From Mycolicibacterium sp. TUM20985 (GTDB lineage Bacteria > Actinomycetota > Actinomycetes > Mycobacteriales > Mycobacteriaceae): a stretch of DNA of 64,000 nt. The position numbers and the translations under genes were made by a program. The notes beneath the pieces are model-generated. The model was not told where the DNA came from. It worked only from the letters and a program-made list of their open reading frames with translations, and ran no database searches. The stretch is from positions 4,774,001 through 4,838,000 of the forward strand of contig NZ_AP027291.1 in the NCBI RefSeq assembly GCF_030295745.1, read 5' to 3'. This document shows, in pieces, positions 44,789 to 53,578 of the stretch (position 1 is its first letter; the number at the start of each line of letters is the position of its first letter).

Positions 44789-45162
44789 TAGCTCTTCTCC
44801 TTCTTGGTGCCGTAACGGCTCCGGGACTGCTTGCGGGTCTTGACGCCCTGGGTGTCGAGCGAACCGCGAATGATCTTGTACCGCACGCCGGGAAGGTCCT
44901 TCACGCGACCGCCGCGAACCAGCACCATCGAGTGCTCCTGCAGGTTGTGGCCCTCGCCTGGGATGTAGGCGGTGACCTCAACTCCGGTGGTCAGCTTGAC
45001 GCGCGCGACCTTGCGAAGCGCCGAGTTCGGCTTCTTCGGGGTGGTCGTGTACACGCGAGTGCACACGCCGCGGCGCTGTGGGCTGCCCTTGAGGGCCGCG
45101 GTCTTGACCTTGGCGATCTTGTCCCGGCGACCCTTGCGGACCAGCTGGTTGATGGTTGGCAT
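44788..45162 (-). CDS. rpsL: 30S ribosomal protein S12
   Basis: 124 residues. Lys43 (in TTPKKPNSALRK) and Lys88 (in GRVKDLPG) are present, so the two usual streptomycin-resistance changes at these sites are absent. S12 sits at the decoding centre. Confidence 0.98.
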   Translation of the reverse strand: MPTINQLVRKGRRDKIAKVKTAALKGSPQRRGVCTRVYTTTPKKPNSALRKVARVKLTTGVEVTAYIPGEGHNLQEHSMVLVRGGRVKDLPGVRYKIIRGSLDTQGVKTRKQSRSRYGTKKEKS

Positions 45163-45483
45163 GTACCGGCTTTCTGTGTTGCTTCTGGGTGCTGCTGCTG
45201 CTTGCTCTTCTGTTACTCGGTGGTGCTCAAGTCTGTGTACTGCGGTTACGCCCTGCCCTACTACCCCGCGGCCGGGTGTGTCGCACGCACCCTCACACCG
45301 AATCTCGTCGATGCGTCGTGGACATGCGAATTGGCCCGGCGTGCAGGCTGGCTTGCGGGCATCACAGCCCCAAGCGCCCTATCGGCCAGGCACGATCGAC
45401 CACAATACCTGTCCGCGGGGGCGCAGGTCAAAGCGCGCCGGAGCGGCCCCCGAGCTGGGCGTCTGCGGGACTTTTCGGCGACG
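45163..45483. promoter_or_regulatory. Str-operon leader and promoter region
   Basis: 321 bases with no gene. On the minus strand a good SigA-like promoter occurs at 45402-45431: TTGACC, 18-base spacer, TATTGT. It would give a leader of about 235 bases before rpsL. Confidence 0.65.
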
Positions 45484-46095
45484 TCATCGCCTCTCCATCC
45501 CGGCCGCCAACCGCAGCACCATGTCGGTGAAAACGGCGTCGGTATCGATCGCATCCATCACGCCGGTCATCTCCAGCAGCACGAAACCGTGCAACGCCGA
45601 CCAGAACTCGAGCGCGGCGAAGAACCCGTTCTCGCCCTCGAGCCCATAGGACGTGAGCACCGCGATGACCGGCTCCGCCGCCGCCCGCGTCGCCTCGGTG
45701 TATTCGGGATCGTCACCGCCCAGCGGCATCCGGGTGAAGGCGGAATAGCGGCCGGGATGGTGGTGGGCGTAGCTGCGGTAGGCACTCGCCATCGCCACCA
45801 CCGCGTCATCGCGAGTACGGCCGTCGCCCACCGTGTTCAGCATCCCGATGATGTCGCCGACGACGCGCATGCGCACCGTGCGACGCAGGTCCTCGAGGCT
45901 GTCGACGTGGTTGTACAGCGACGGACCCTTCGTGCCCAGCTGCATCGCCAGGGCATTGATGGTGAGCGCGTCCCACCCCTCGCGGTCGAGGAACGTCAGC
46001 GCTGCGTTCACGATCGCATCGCGGCTGAGCTTGGTGGTCCTGGCGGGGCTTCGCGGTCGGCTCGCGCCGGATGCGGCGTCCGCCCTGGCAGTCAT
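45484..46095 (-). CDS. TetR-family transcriptional regulator
   Basis: 203 residues from the ATG at 46095 (no clear Shine-Dalgarno; the open frame extends to 46359). HTH: RDAIVNAALTFLDREGWDALTINALAMQLGTKGPSLYNHVDSLEDL (~24-70), then a C-terminal domain of the WHG type. Target unknown; the str operon promoter is downstream of its stop, and the DUF3060-like genes are divergent from it. Confidence 0.85.
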   Translation of the reverse strand: MTARADAASGASRPRSPARTTKLSRDAIVNAALTFLDREGWDALTINALAMQLGTKGPSLYNHVDSLEDLRRTVRMRVVGDIIGMLNTVGDGRTRDDAVVAMASAYRSYAHHHPGRYSAFTRMPLGGDDPEYTEATRAAAEPVIAVLTSYGLEGENGFFAALEFWSALHGFVLLEMTGVMDAIDTDAVFTDMVLRLAAGMERR

Positions 46096-46246
46096 GGGGA
46101 ATGACTCTAACCCTCCCAGCAGGCCAGGGGCGGTCATCACGGGCCGAGCGGCTGCCGGCGCGGAACCTGCGAACAGGTGCCTCCCGCACCACTGGGCAAC
46201 GTAGAGTCCGCGGGAGAAGCGAGTCGGCACGCGAGGGGGAATCACC

Positions 46247-46624
46247 GTGGGTAGGCGCACGTGGGGCACTTCGCTGGTGGCGACCGCGCTCGCCGTGGCC
46301 GTCCCGTGGTGCATCGGTGTTCCCACGGCGCAGGCGAAGAACGGTGACACCCACATCACCGGTCAGGGCATCACCCAGACGCTGGACTGCAACGAGTCCG
46401 CCCTCATCGTCGTGGGCACCGGCAACTACATCACCGCGGTCGGGTCGTGCTGGGGCGTCTCGGTCCAGGGGTCGTCGAACATCGTGGTCGTCGACGACGT
46501 CGTCAACGACATCACCGTCTACGGGTTCGATCAGACGGTGCTGTTCCACACCGGCGATCCGGCGGTGTGGGACCGGGGCCGCGAACTGGGCATGACCAAC
46601 CGCATCGACCGGGTTCCCGCCTAG
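46247..46624 (+). CDS. Secreted DUF3060-like protein
   Basis: 125 residues with a signal peptide ending near AQAKNG (~residue 27). The rest has an ITQTLDCNESALIVVGTGNYITAVGSC pattern of short beta repeats with two Cys, typical of DUF3060, a mycobacterial secreted family of unknown function. A paralogous lipoprotein starts two bases after the stop. Confidence 0.75.
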   Translation: MGRRTWGTSLVATALAVAVPWCIGVPTAQAKNGDTHITGQGITQTLDCNESALIVVGTGNYITAVGSCWGVSVQGSSNIVVVDDVVNDITVYGFDQTVLFHTGDPAVWDRGRELGMTNRIDRVPA

Positions 46625-46626
46625 CC

Positions 46627-47019
46627 GTGCCCGCATTCGTCACACCGTTGGCTTCGCTGGCCGCCGTCGCTGCGCTGAGCCTCACCGGTTGCGGCTCGAA
46701 CGGTTCGCCGACGGTGACCGCCGGGTCGTCCGGCGTCCAGGTGGAAATCGCGAACACGATCAACTACGGCTCGGTCGGAACGACCGCCGAGATCGATTGC
46801 GCCGGGGGCAAGTCGCTCACCATCGGCGGCTCCAACAACACCCTGACGGTGAAGGGCACGTGCGCCAACGTGAACATCGGCGGCGCCGACAACAAGATCA
46901 CGCTCGAGAAGATCGACGGCGGCCTTAGCGTCGTCGGCCTCAACAACGTCGTCACGTACGCCGACGGCGACCCGACGGTCAATGACACGGGATCGGGTAA
47001 CACGATCAAGAAGGGGTGA
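46627..47019 (+). CDS. DUF3060-like lipoprotein
   Basis: 130 residues from a GTG at 46627, two bases after the preceding gene's stop. Lipobox LTGC (Cys at ~20). A Gly/Asn-rich repeat region (DCAGGKSLTIGGSNNTLTVKG; CANVNIGGADNKITLE) resembles the first copy. Last bases overlap the convergent enoyl-CoA hydratase gene by 14. The two are likely products of a tandem duplication. Confidence 0.75.
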   Translation: MPAFVTPLASLAAVAALSLTGCGSNGSPTVTAGSSGVQVEIANTINYGSVGTTAEIDCAGGKSLTIGGSNNTLTVKGTCANVNIGGADNKITLEKIDGGLSVVGLNNVVTYADGDPTVNDTGSGNTIKKG

Positions 47020-47794
47020 GCGTCACGGCCCCGGTGCCGTGTCGCCCCGCTCCGTCAGCGAATCGCTTTGCACCAGAGAGCGATTCGGCCGCGACCCTCG
47101 ACATGCTGCCGAACTCGACGTCCATCGCGTCGGACTCCGACATCCCCCACTGGTTGAGCGCGGACAGCCGGTCGGCCCGAAGGCACTGCTGCGGTAGCGC
47201 GGCGAGCTCAGCGGCCAATGCCTCGGCAGCCTCGCGGGCCTGACCCCGTGGCACGACGCGGTTCGCCAGCCCGATCGCGAAGGCCTCGCTCGCATCGACG
47301 CTTCGGCCGGTGAGGATGAGATCCATCGCCCGCCCGTGCCCGATCAGCCGCGGCAGGCGCACGGTGCCACCGTCGATCAGCGGCACACCCCACCGGCGGC
47401 AGTACACGCCGAAGACGGCATCCTCCTCGGCCACCCTCATGTCGCACCACAGCGCCAGCTCCAGCCCGCCCGCCACGGCGAAGCCGCTGACCGCGGCGAT
47501 GACCGGCTTGGACAATGTCATCCGTGACGGGCCCATCGGCCCGGGCCCGGTGCGGTGGACCGGGTTCGCGTCGGGGGTGCCGAAGGCCTTGAGATCAGCT
47601 CCCGCGCAGAAGGTTCCGTTGTCACCCCAGAGCACGGCGACCGACGCCGAGTCGTCCCGGTCGAACTCCTCGAAGGCGGCGTAGAGGCCCGCGGCCGCCG
47701 GCCCGTTGACCGCGTTGCGGGCGCCGGGCCGGTTCATGATGACGGTGGTGACGGGACCGTTTCGTTCCACGCGTACGCCGCCGGAATAAGTCAT
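47006..47794 (-). CDS. Enoyl-CoA hydratase/isomerase (crotonase) family
   Basis: 262 residues. Crotonase pattern with the oxyanion-hole segments FCAGADLKAFG and SGFAVAGGLELALWCDMRVAE, and RWGVPLIDGGTVRLPRLIG. The Glu/Asp of the second segment supports hydratase activity but the substrate is unknown. Overlaps paaX by 4 bases (ATGA). Confidence 0.88.
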   Translation of the reverse strand: MTYSGGVRVERNGPVTTVIMNRPGARNAVNGPAAAGLYAAFEEFDRDDSASVAVLWGDNGTFCAGADLKAFGTPDANPVHRTGPGPMGPSRMTLSKPVIAAVSGFAVAGGLELALWCDMRVAEEDAVFGVYCRRWGVPLIDGGTVRLPRLIGHGRAMDLILTGRSVDASEAFAIGLANRVVPRGQAREAAEALAAELAALPQQCLRADRLSALNQWGMSESDAMDVEFGSMSRVAAESLSGAKRFADGAGRHGTGAVTLTPS

Positions 47795-48525
47795 CTGGCC
47801 TCCATCGATTCGGTGTCGTGGCGTCTCGCCGCCAGTTCGGCGGCGAAGTCGTGATAGGCCAGTCGCAGCGCGGGACCGGGCCAGTCGGCGGGCAGCAGTT
47901 CGGTCGGCAGGACGGGATCGGCGAGCAGGTGACGGACGATGCCCGCGGCGACGACGAACCGGGCCGGTACGTCTCCCGCACCAGCCATCTCGTCGAGCAG
48001 GCGGTGTCCGGTCTGCGCCCAGTCGGGCAGATCCCACAGCACCGCCACCAGGCCCGCCGGGTCGTCGTCCCGCGCGCGCAGCACCCGAACCCGACCGCGC
48101 AGCTCGCCGGTGAGCTCCTCCGCGAGGTTCGCCGGACGCATCCACACACCTTCGCGAAGCTCGCCGAACCGTTTGTCGTGCAACGTCGTTCGCAAGGTCG
48201 CCCGCGTCTTGGCGTCGATGCCGACGCTGGTGATCACCAGCGTCGTCCATGTCCCATCCCAGCGGCGGAGCTTCGGATCGAGCGCGTCGTCCTGACGCTT
48301 CTGGCGGGCCAGCAGGCGGTCGGAGAGCCGGTACCCGTCCGCGGAGCGCACCAGGTCGCCTGCGCCCACCATCCGGGTCAGGGCGACCCGCAGCGTCGGC
48401 TCTCTGATACCGAAATCGGCTGTCAGCGTGACCAATTCGCCCGCCGATGCCCAGGCGGGGTGGGCGCCCAGCAGCACGCTGAGCACCACTGAACGCGCCG
48501 TCAGCCGCGTGAGCGCCCGGCCCAT
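47791..48525 (-). CDS. PaaX-like transcriptional regulator
   Basis: 244 residues. Starts with a PaaX-type winged helix (TRLTARSVVLSVLLGAHPAWASAGELV...DFGIREPTLRVALTRMVGAGDLVR) and the PaaX core (WDGTWTTLVI... LREGVWMRPANL). PaaX represses phenylacetate genes in response to its CoA ester; here it is between two crotonases, so it may control a CoA-thioester route. It directly follows the upstream crotonase stop. Confidence 0.88.
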   Translation of the reverse strand: MGRALTRLTARSVVLSVLLGAHPAWASAGELVTLTADFGIREPTLRVALTRMVGAGDLVRSADGYRLSDRLLARQKRQDDALDPKLRRWDGTWTTLVITSVGIDAKTRATLRTTLHDKRFGELREGVWMRPANLAEELTGELRGRVRVLRARDDDPAGLVAVLWDLPDWAQTGHRLLDEMAGAGDVPARFVVAAGIVRHLLADPVLPTELLPADWPGPALRLAYHDFAAELAARRHDTESMEAR

Positions 48526-49464
48526 CTAGACGCCGGACGTCTTGCGACCCGCATCACCGAACGGTTCGTCGCGCGCCTTCACGGCCTCGCGAAATCCGTG
48601 CGCGGTGGCCTCGGCGACGAACGCGTGCCCTTCCGGCGTGTGCCGGGCGACGCCGTCGAACACCGTGCTGACCATCCGACTGGTGGCGATGCCCTGGTTG
48701 TACAGCGCGGTGTTCAGCGCTAGCTTCGCCATGATCAGCTGGTTCACCGGCATGGCGGCGATGCGTTCGACGAGGTACTCCGTCCGCTCGTCGAGATCCT
48801 CGGGGGCCGGCGCCTCGACGGCGAGGCCCCAGTCGGCGGCCTGCGCCCCACTGATGCAATCACCCGTGAAGAGAAGGCGTTTGGCGCGCTGGTCGCCCAG
48901 TCGGTGCGCCCACAGACCCGCGGCGGGTACTCCCCACACCCGCATCGGCGGGTAGCCAATCTTCGCGTCGGAGGCCGTAATCACCTGGTCGGCGTGCAGC
49001 GCGATGTCAGTGCCGCCCGCGACGCAGTAGCCGTGGATCTTCACCACCGTCGGCTTGTCGGCGTGCATCAGGCTGGCGAACCCGCGCACGAAGCGGCTCA
49101 TCATCTGGTAGTCGATCATCGGATCCCACGGCTGATCGGGCAGGTGGTTGATCGCCTGCGTCTTGCCGTCGAGCACGGTGCCCTGGTAGGTGCCCGTCCC
49201 GCCCGCGGAGCCCGTGCGGTCGGCGTAGGCGGACAGGTCGAAACCCGCGCAGAAACCGGCTCCGCGACCGGAGATCAGCATCACGTGGACGTTCGGGTCG
49301 AGGTCGGCCCGCTCCACCAATGCGGAGAGCTCCAAAGGTGTGTCGGCGACGATCGCGTTGCCCTTCTCGGGGCGGTTGAACGTGATTCGGGCGACGCGGT
49401 CGGTGACCTCGTAGGTCATCGTCTTGAGGTTGTCGAAGTCGACGGGCCTGATTGCGTGTGTCAT
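48526..49464 (-). CDS. Enoyl-CoA hydratase/isomerase (crotonase) family
   Basis: 312 residues from the ATG at 49464; an in-frame ATG at 49494 would enter the hairpin upstream and is rejected. Crotonase segments FNRPEKGNAIV, ISGRGAGFCAGFDL and KIHGYCVAGGTDIALHAD. C-terminal ~50 residues differ from the common 260-residue hydratases. Directly upstream of the PaaX gene on the same strand. Confidence 0.88.
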   Translation of the reverse strand: MTHAIRPVDFDNLKTMTYEVTDRVARITFNRPEKGNAIVADTPLELSALVERADLDPNVHVMLISGRGAGFCAGFDLSAYADRTGSAGGTGTYQGTVLDGKTQAINHLPDQPWDPMIDYQMMSRFVRGFASLMHADKPTVVKIHGYCVAGGTDIALHADQVITASDAKIGYPPMRVWGVPAAGLWAHRLGDQRAKRLLFTGDCISGAQAADWGLAVEAPAPEDLDERTEYLVERIAAMPVNQLIMAKLALNTALYNQGIATSRMVSTVFDGVARHTPEGHAFVAEATAHGFREAVKARDEPFGDAGRKTSGV

Positions 49465-49481
49465 GCCCGCCCCCTTCCCCG

Positions 49482-49538
49482 CGAGCAGACGCAAAGGGCC
49501 CTCGATTGGGGCATTTCAGGGCCCTTTGCGTCTGCTCG
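49482..49538. terminator. Hairpin repeat, copy 1
   Basis: 21-bp perfect stem (49482-49502 with 49518-49538), 15-base loop. The core GCAGACGCAAAGGGCCCT recurs at 57.5 and 58.5 kb. It lies between the crotonase start and the acyl-CoA dehydrogenase stop, so it is likely the terminator of the latter. Confidence 0.8.
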
Positions 49539-49549
49539 GCCAGGGCGGG

Positions 49550-51178
49550 TCATCCCTTGACCAACGCGCGCTCGATGATCGGGCCCAGGTCCAGCCCGGT
49601 CGGCAGCGTGCCGAACGCCCCACCCCACTGACCGCCGAGCCGGCTGGCGAGGAACGCCTCGGCCACCGCGGGGTGCCCGTACCGCACCAGCAGCGAGCCC
49701 TGCAGCGCGAGCGAGATGTCCTCGGCGATCTTGCGGGCCCGGTACTGGATGGTCTCGAGGTCGTCGAGCTCGGCCCGCAGCGACGTGACGTGGGAGTCCA
49801 AGCGCGGATCCTGCCCTGCGGTGCGGCTCAGCTCGTCGAACATCACGTCGATGCATTCGGGGCGAGTCGCCATGGCGCGCAACGTGTCCAGTGCGCTGAC
49901 GTTGCCAGAACCCTCCCAGATGCCCATCAGTGGCGCCTCACGGTACAGGCGCGGCATGCCGGACTCCTCGACGTAACCGTTGCCGCCAAGGCACTCCATC
50001 GATTCGGCCGCGTGCGGAGTGGCGCGCTTGCACACCCAGTACTTGCCCGCGGCGAGGCCGATCCGGCGCAGCAGGGTCTCCCGCTCGTCACCGCGGGTGG
50101 CCGCGTCGGTGGCCCCGGCCATCCGCATGGCCAGCATGGTGGCGGCCTCGGCCTCGACCGCGAGGTCGGCGAGCACGTTGCGCATCAGCGGCTGGTCGAT
50201 CAGATACGCGCCGAACGCCTTTCGGTGCTGGGCGTGGTGGATCGCCCGGGTCAGCCCGGTACGCATGCTGGTCGCACTGCCAAGGGTGCAGTCCAGCCGC
50301 GTCAGGTTCACCATCTCGATGATGGTCGGGACGCCGCGGCCCTCCTCGCCGACCAGCCAGGCCGTGGCGCCGTCGTACTCGACCTCGCTCGACGCGTTCG
50401 CGTGGTTGCCGAGCTTGTCCTTGAGGCGCTGCAAGAACATTCGGTTGCGGGTGCCGTCGGGCAGGATCCGCGGCAGGAAGAAGCAGCTGAGTCCGCCGGG
50501 TGCCTGCGCCAGCACCAGGAAGACGTCGCACATGGGGGCGGAGGTGAACCACTTGTGGCCCCGCAGCGAGTAGGTGCCGTCACCGTTGGGCGTTGCGTCC
50601 GTGGTCCCCGCACGGACGTCGGAGCCGCCCTGCTTCTCGGTCATCGACATGCCCGCGGTCAGGCCGGCCTTCGTCGTGGCGAGCTTGAGCTCCGGGTCAT
50701 AGGAACGGCTCGTCAGCAGCGGCTCGTAGACCGCCGACAGCTCCGGGTTGTGGCGCAGCGCGGGGACGACGGCGTAGGTCATCGAGATGGGGCAGACGTG
50801 GCCCGCCTCGGGCGTCCACACCGAGGTCTTGGCGGCCCGCACGACGTGGGCGCCCTGGCGGTCGTCGGCCCACGGGGCGGCGTGCAGGCCATGGGCCACT
50901 GCCACTTTCATCAGTTCGTGGTAGGCGGGGTCGTATTCGACCTCGTCGACGCGGTGCCCGTAGCGATCGTGCGTGCGCAGCACGGGCTGATTGCGGTCTG
51001 CCAACTCGCCCCAGCGCTGAGCCTCGCTGCCACCCGCCAACGCGCCGAGTTCGAACACCTCGTCGACACCCCACGCGCCGCCCTCGCGGATCAGGGCCTC
51101 GGCGAGCACCGGCGACGTGGCGGGGTTGTAGTCCTGCAGCGGAGGGACCTGGTTGGTGACGACGTGCGTGTCCGACAT
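49550..51178 (-). CDS. AidB-like acyl-CoA dehydrogenase
   Basis: 542 residues from the ATG at 51178 (the frame is open to 51328). The acyl-CoA dehydrogenase FAD-binding pattern is present (MTEKQGGSDVRAG; SLRGHKWFTSAPMCD; the LGGNGYVEESGMPRLYREAPLMGIWEGS segment). Length and the ~100-residue C-terminal extension resemble AidB, an acyl-CoA dehydrogenase homologue of the alkylation response. Substrate unknown. Divergent from a cupin, with the 51.2 kb palindrome between them. Confidence 0.88.
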   Translation of the reverse strand: MSDTHVVTNQVPPLQDYNPATSPVLAEALIREGGAWGVDEVFELGALAGGSEAQRWGELADRNQPVLRTHDRYGHRVDEVEYDPAYHELMKVAVAHGLHAAPWADDRQGAHVVRAAKTSVWTPEAGHVCPISMTYAVVPALRHNPELSAVYEPLLTSRSYDPELKLATTKAGLTAGMSMTEKQGGSDVRAGTTDATPNGDGTYSLRGHKWFTSAPMCDVFLVLAQAPGGLSCFFLPRILPDGTRNRMFLQRLKDKLGNHANASSEVEYDGATAWLVGEEGRGVPTIIEMVNLTRLDCTLGSATSMRTGLTRAIHHAQHRKAFGAYLIDQPLMRNVLADLAVEAEAATMLAMRMAGATDAATRGDERETLLRRIGLAAGKYWVCKRATPHAAESMECLGGNGYVEESGMPRLYREAPLMGIWEGSGNVSALDTLRAMATRPECIDVMFDELSRTAGQDPRLDSHVTSLRAELDDLETIQYRARKIAEDISLALQGSLLVRYGHPAVAEAFLASRLGGQWGGAFGTLPTGLDLGPIIERALVKG

Positions 51179-51240
51179 GGCACCACTGTTACATTTTTCC
51201 GACAGCTGCACAAGACTCGTAACACCCCCATCGTCATCCC

Positions 51241-51301
51241 GCGAGCGTGAGTGTCTGTTCTGCGACACTCCGCGTTTCACCGTGCAAACGCGCACGCTCG
51301 C
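51241..51301. repeat. 61-base three-way-junction palindrome
   Basis: Outer arms GCGAGCGTG (51241-51249) and CACGCTCGC (51293-51301). Inside are a hairpin AGTGTC/GACACT (51250-51269) and a hairpin CGCGTTT/AAACGCG (51271-51292), so either strand can fold into a three-armed cruciform. It lies between the divergent acyl-CoA dehydrogenase and cupin genes. Confidence 0.7.
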
Positions 51302-51317
51302 GAGCAAGGTGTTGGGG

Positions 51318-51659
51318 GTGAAGCCCAACTCCGTCGTCCACGCCGCAACGATCGACCTCGCTCACGAGCCCGTCCCCGCCGAACAGTCGGTCAATGGCGA
51401 CCCGACAACGGCGGCAACTGCTTTGGAGCAGTTCGAGGGTCTCGAGGTCGGCGTCTGGGAGATGACGCCCGGTGTGATGAACGACGTCGAGACCGATGAG
51501 GTGTTCGTCGTGCTGACCGGTGCCGCGACGGTCGAGTTTGCCAACGGCAGCCCCACGCTACAGCTAGGTCGCGGAGACCTGGTCCGACTGGCGGCCGGCG
51601 CCAAGACGATCTGGACGGTCACCGAGACCCTCCGCAAGGTCTATCTCACCGCCGGCTGA
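51318..51659 (+). CDS. Small cupin-domain protein
   Basis: 113 residues from the GTG at 51318 with an AAGG site; in-frame GTG/TTG at 51309/51312 are alternatives and the ORF is open to 51153 across the palindrome. One cupin fold (VWEMTPGVMNDVETDEVFVVLTGAATVEF, LGRGDLVRLAAGAKTIWTV). Cupins bind metal or small ligands; the second motif keeps a conserved Gly but few His, so catalytic metal binding is doubtful. Its end overlaps the opposing PAP2 gene by 96 bases. Confidence 0.75.
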   Translation: MKPNSVVHAATIDLAHEPVPAEQSVNGDPTTAATALEQFEGLEVGVWEMTPGVMNDVETDEVFVVLTGAATVEFANGSPTLQLGRGDLVRLAAGAKTIWTVTETLRKVYLTAG

Positions 51660-52709
51660 ACGCGCCCGCCGGCGCGCCTCGTAGCGGTTCAGCGCCATCA
51701 CCACGACGGCGGCGAGCGCCCAGCCGAGCAGGATGTCGACGACGTAGTGCTCGGCGGTGTACACCAGCGTGAAGGCCATGATCAGTGGATACGCCACCAG
51801 CAGTGGGCGCCATCGCGGCCGCACCCGGGTCCAGAGGAACGCCGACACCGCGGCGGTCATCCCGGCGTGCAGCGACGGGATCGCGGCGACCAGGTTGACG
51901 CTGGCCTGGCCTTGATCGAGTAGCGCGGTCGCCGAGTGCAGGTGCAGGTTGCCCCACCCCCGCGCGACGATGCGCTCCACCCAGACGTTGGCACCGTCGT
52001 GGTTGATCTGCATCGCTCCGAGCAGGCCGCCGTCGGGCACGCCCCGGGCGGAACGGAACATGCACCCCGGGTTCGACGGCCCGCCCGTGACGTCGTCGGC
52101 GGTACAGCGCGCCGCGGCCCACGGTGGCGCGGCGGGCAGCAGCGCGTAGATCGCCAGGCCCGCGACGGACAACCCGACGAACAGCCGGACGAACGCCTTC
52201 CATTCGTCGCGGTCGCGCATCCACAGCACCGCCGCCACGACGTACGGAAGGATGAAGAACGACATGTACACCGAGCTGATGACCACCTCCCACCACGGCG
52301 GCTGCGGCAGTTTGAGGTGCTCCTGCAGCCACACCGTCGGCATCGTCCCGGAGAACAGCCAGCGGTCGGCGTCGGCCTGCCACTGCCACAGCGTCGGGCG
52401 GCCGATCAGCGTCGCCGCGCCCCGGCTTAGGTCGTAGGCGATCAGCACCACGGCGAACGGCAGCCAGTCCCGCACCACGTACAGCACCCGACGTCCTTGG
52501 CCGATGCTGGCCACCGCAAGACCCGAGCAGATGTAGAGGAGCAACAACTCCCGGTTGAACGCGAAGCCGTCGGTGGCGGTGCGGTAGACGACGATCCCCG
52601 CCCATATCGCGATCGCCGCCCACCGGACGATCTGCAGCGATCGGCGCCGGGTTGCCGCGGAGCTCTCGGTGCGCGGCAGCGCGAAGGCCGACTGGTCGAT
52701 TGCTGACAC
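51564..52709 (-). CDS. PAP2-superfamily membrane phosphatase/phosphotransferase
   Basis: 381 residues from a GTG with an AAAGG site. Six or so membrane spans; the phosphatase motifs IPSLHAGMT and YTAEHYVVDILLGW resemble the AUR1-like branch that transfers inositol phosphate or hydrolyses lipid phosphates. A role in envelope lipid or lipoarabinomannan-type metabolism is a guess. The last ~30 residues are encoded opposite the cupin gene end. Confidence 0.82.
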   Translation of the reverse strand: MSAIDQSAFALPRTESSAATRRRSLQIVRWAAIAIWAGIVVYRTATDGFAFNRELLLLYICSGLAVASIGQGRRVLYVVRDWLPFAVVLIAYDLSRGAATLIGRPTLWQWQADADRWLFSGTMPTVWLQEHLKLPQPPWWEVVISSVYMSFFILPYVVAAVLWMRDRDEWKAFVRLFVGLSVAGLAIYALLPAAPPWAAARCTADDVTGGPSNPGCMFRSARGVPDGGLLGAMQINHDGANVWVERIVARGWGNLHLHSATALLDQGQASVNLVAAIPSLHAGMTAAVSAFLWTRVRPRWRPLLVAYPLIMAFTLVYTAEHYVVDILLGWALAAVVVMALNRYEARRRARSAGGEIDLAEGLGDRPDRLGAGRQSDQVSAT

Positions 52710-52797
52710 GCAGGCCTTTCGAGGTCGGCAGAGTGAGGTCCCCGCCGATCCTAGTTAACCCGGTGTTATCCCGCAGTTGGGTGGCGATTCACGCATG

Positions 52798-53547
52798 TCA
52801 CACGTGGTCGCGGAGGAACGCGATGTCGTCCTTGCGGCCCTCGTCGGACGTCTCGCAGATCACCGGGGCGTCCGCCGCCTTCACGACGGCGACGAGCAGC
52901 TGCGGGTCGATCTGGCCGGTGCCGAAGTTGGCATGCCGGTCCGCACCCGATCCTGCGGCGTCGCGCGAATCGTTGCAGTGCACCAGGTCGATGCGACCCG
53001 TGATCGACTTGATGCGTTCGACGGAATCGATCAACGCCTCACCCGCCGCCCACGCGTGACAGGTATCGAGGCAGAACCCAATCCCCTTGTCGCCGATGTG
53101 ATCCCACAGCCTCGCGATGGTGTCGAAGTGACGCGCCATCGCGTGGTCGCCACCGGCGGTGTTCTCGAGGTACACCGGCACGTCGGTCGTCAGGTAGTCC
53201 AGCGCCTTGACCCACCGCTCGAAGCCCGCGTCCATGTCGTCGTCGTCGGCGTGGCCGCCGTGGACGATGACGGCCGTGGCACCGATGTCCGCGGCCGCAT
53301 CGCAGGTGTCCTGCAGGATCTTGCGCGACGGGATGCGGACGCGGTTGTTCGCCGACGCCACGTTGATCAGGTAGGGCGCATGCACGTACAGGGGCACGCT
53401 CGACGAACGCAGCACCTCGGCGTCCTCGCGGGGCTTGGGCTTCTTCCAGCTCTGCGGGTTGCCAAGGAAGAACTGCACCGCCTCCGCACCTTCGGCGGCC
53501 GCAGCGGCCAGGGGGTCGTCGTCGTGGACATGTGAACCGATCAGCAC
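52798..53547 (-). CDS. nfo: Endonuclease IV (AP endonuclease)
   Basis: 249 residues. TIM-barrel AP endonuclease: QFFLGNPQSWKKP, VHAPYLINVAS, VHGGHAD, ENTAGG and CLDTCHAWAAG carry the zinc-binding His, Glu and Asp residues. It cuts DNA at abasic sites in base-excision repair. It follows rpoC as in M. tuberculosis (end, Rv0670). Divergence in position: the sugar-phosphate genes are between it and rpoC here. Confidence 0.94.
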   Translation of the reverse strand: MLIGSHVHDDDPLAAAAAEGAEAVQFFLGNPQSWKKPKPREDAEVLRSSSVPLYVHAPYLINVASANNRVRIPSRKILQDTCDAAADIGATAVIVHGGHADDDDMDAGFERWVKALDYLTTDVPVYLENTAGGDHAMARHFDTIARLWDHIGDKGIGFCLDTCHAWAAGEALIDSVERIKSITGRIDLVHCNDSRDAAGSGADRHANFGTGQIDPQLLVAVVKAADAPVICETSDEGRKDDIAFLRDHV

Positions 53548-53578
53548 ACGCCGCAGTCTAGTGACGGCACCGACAGCG

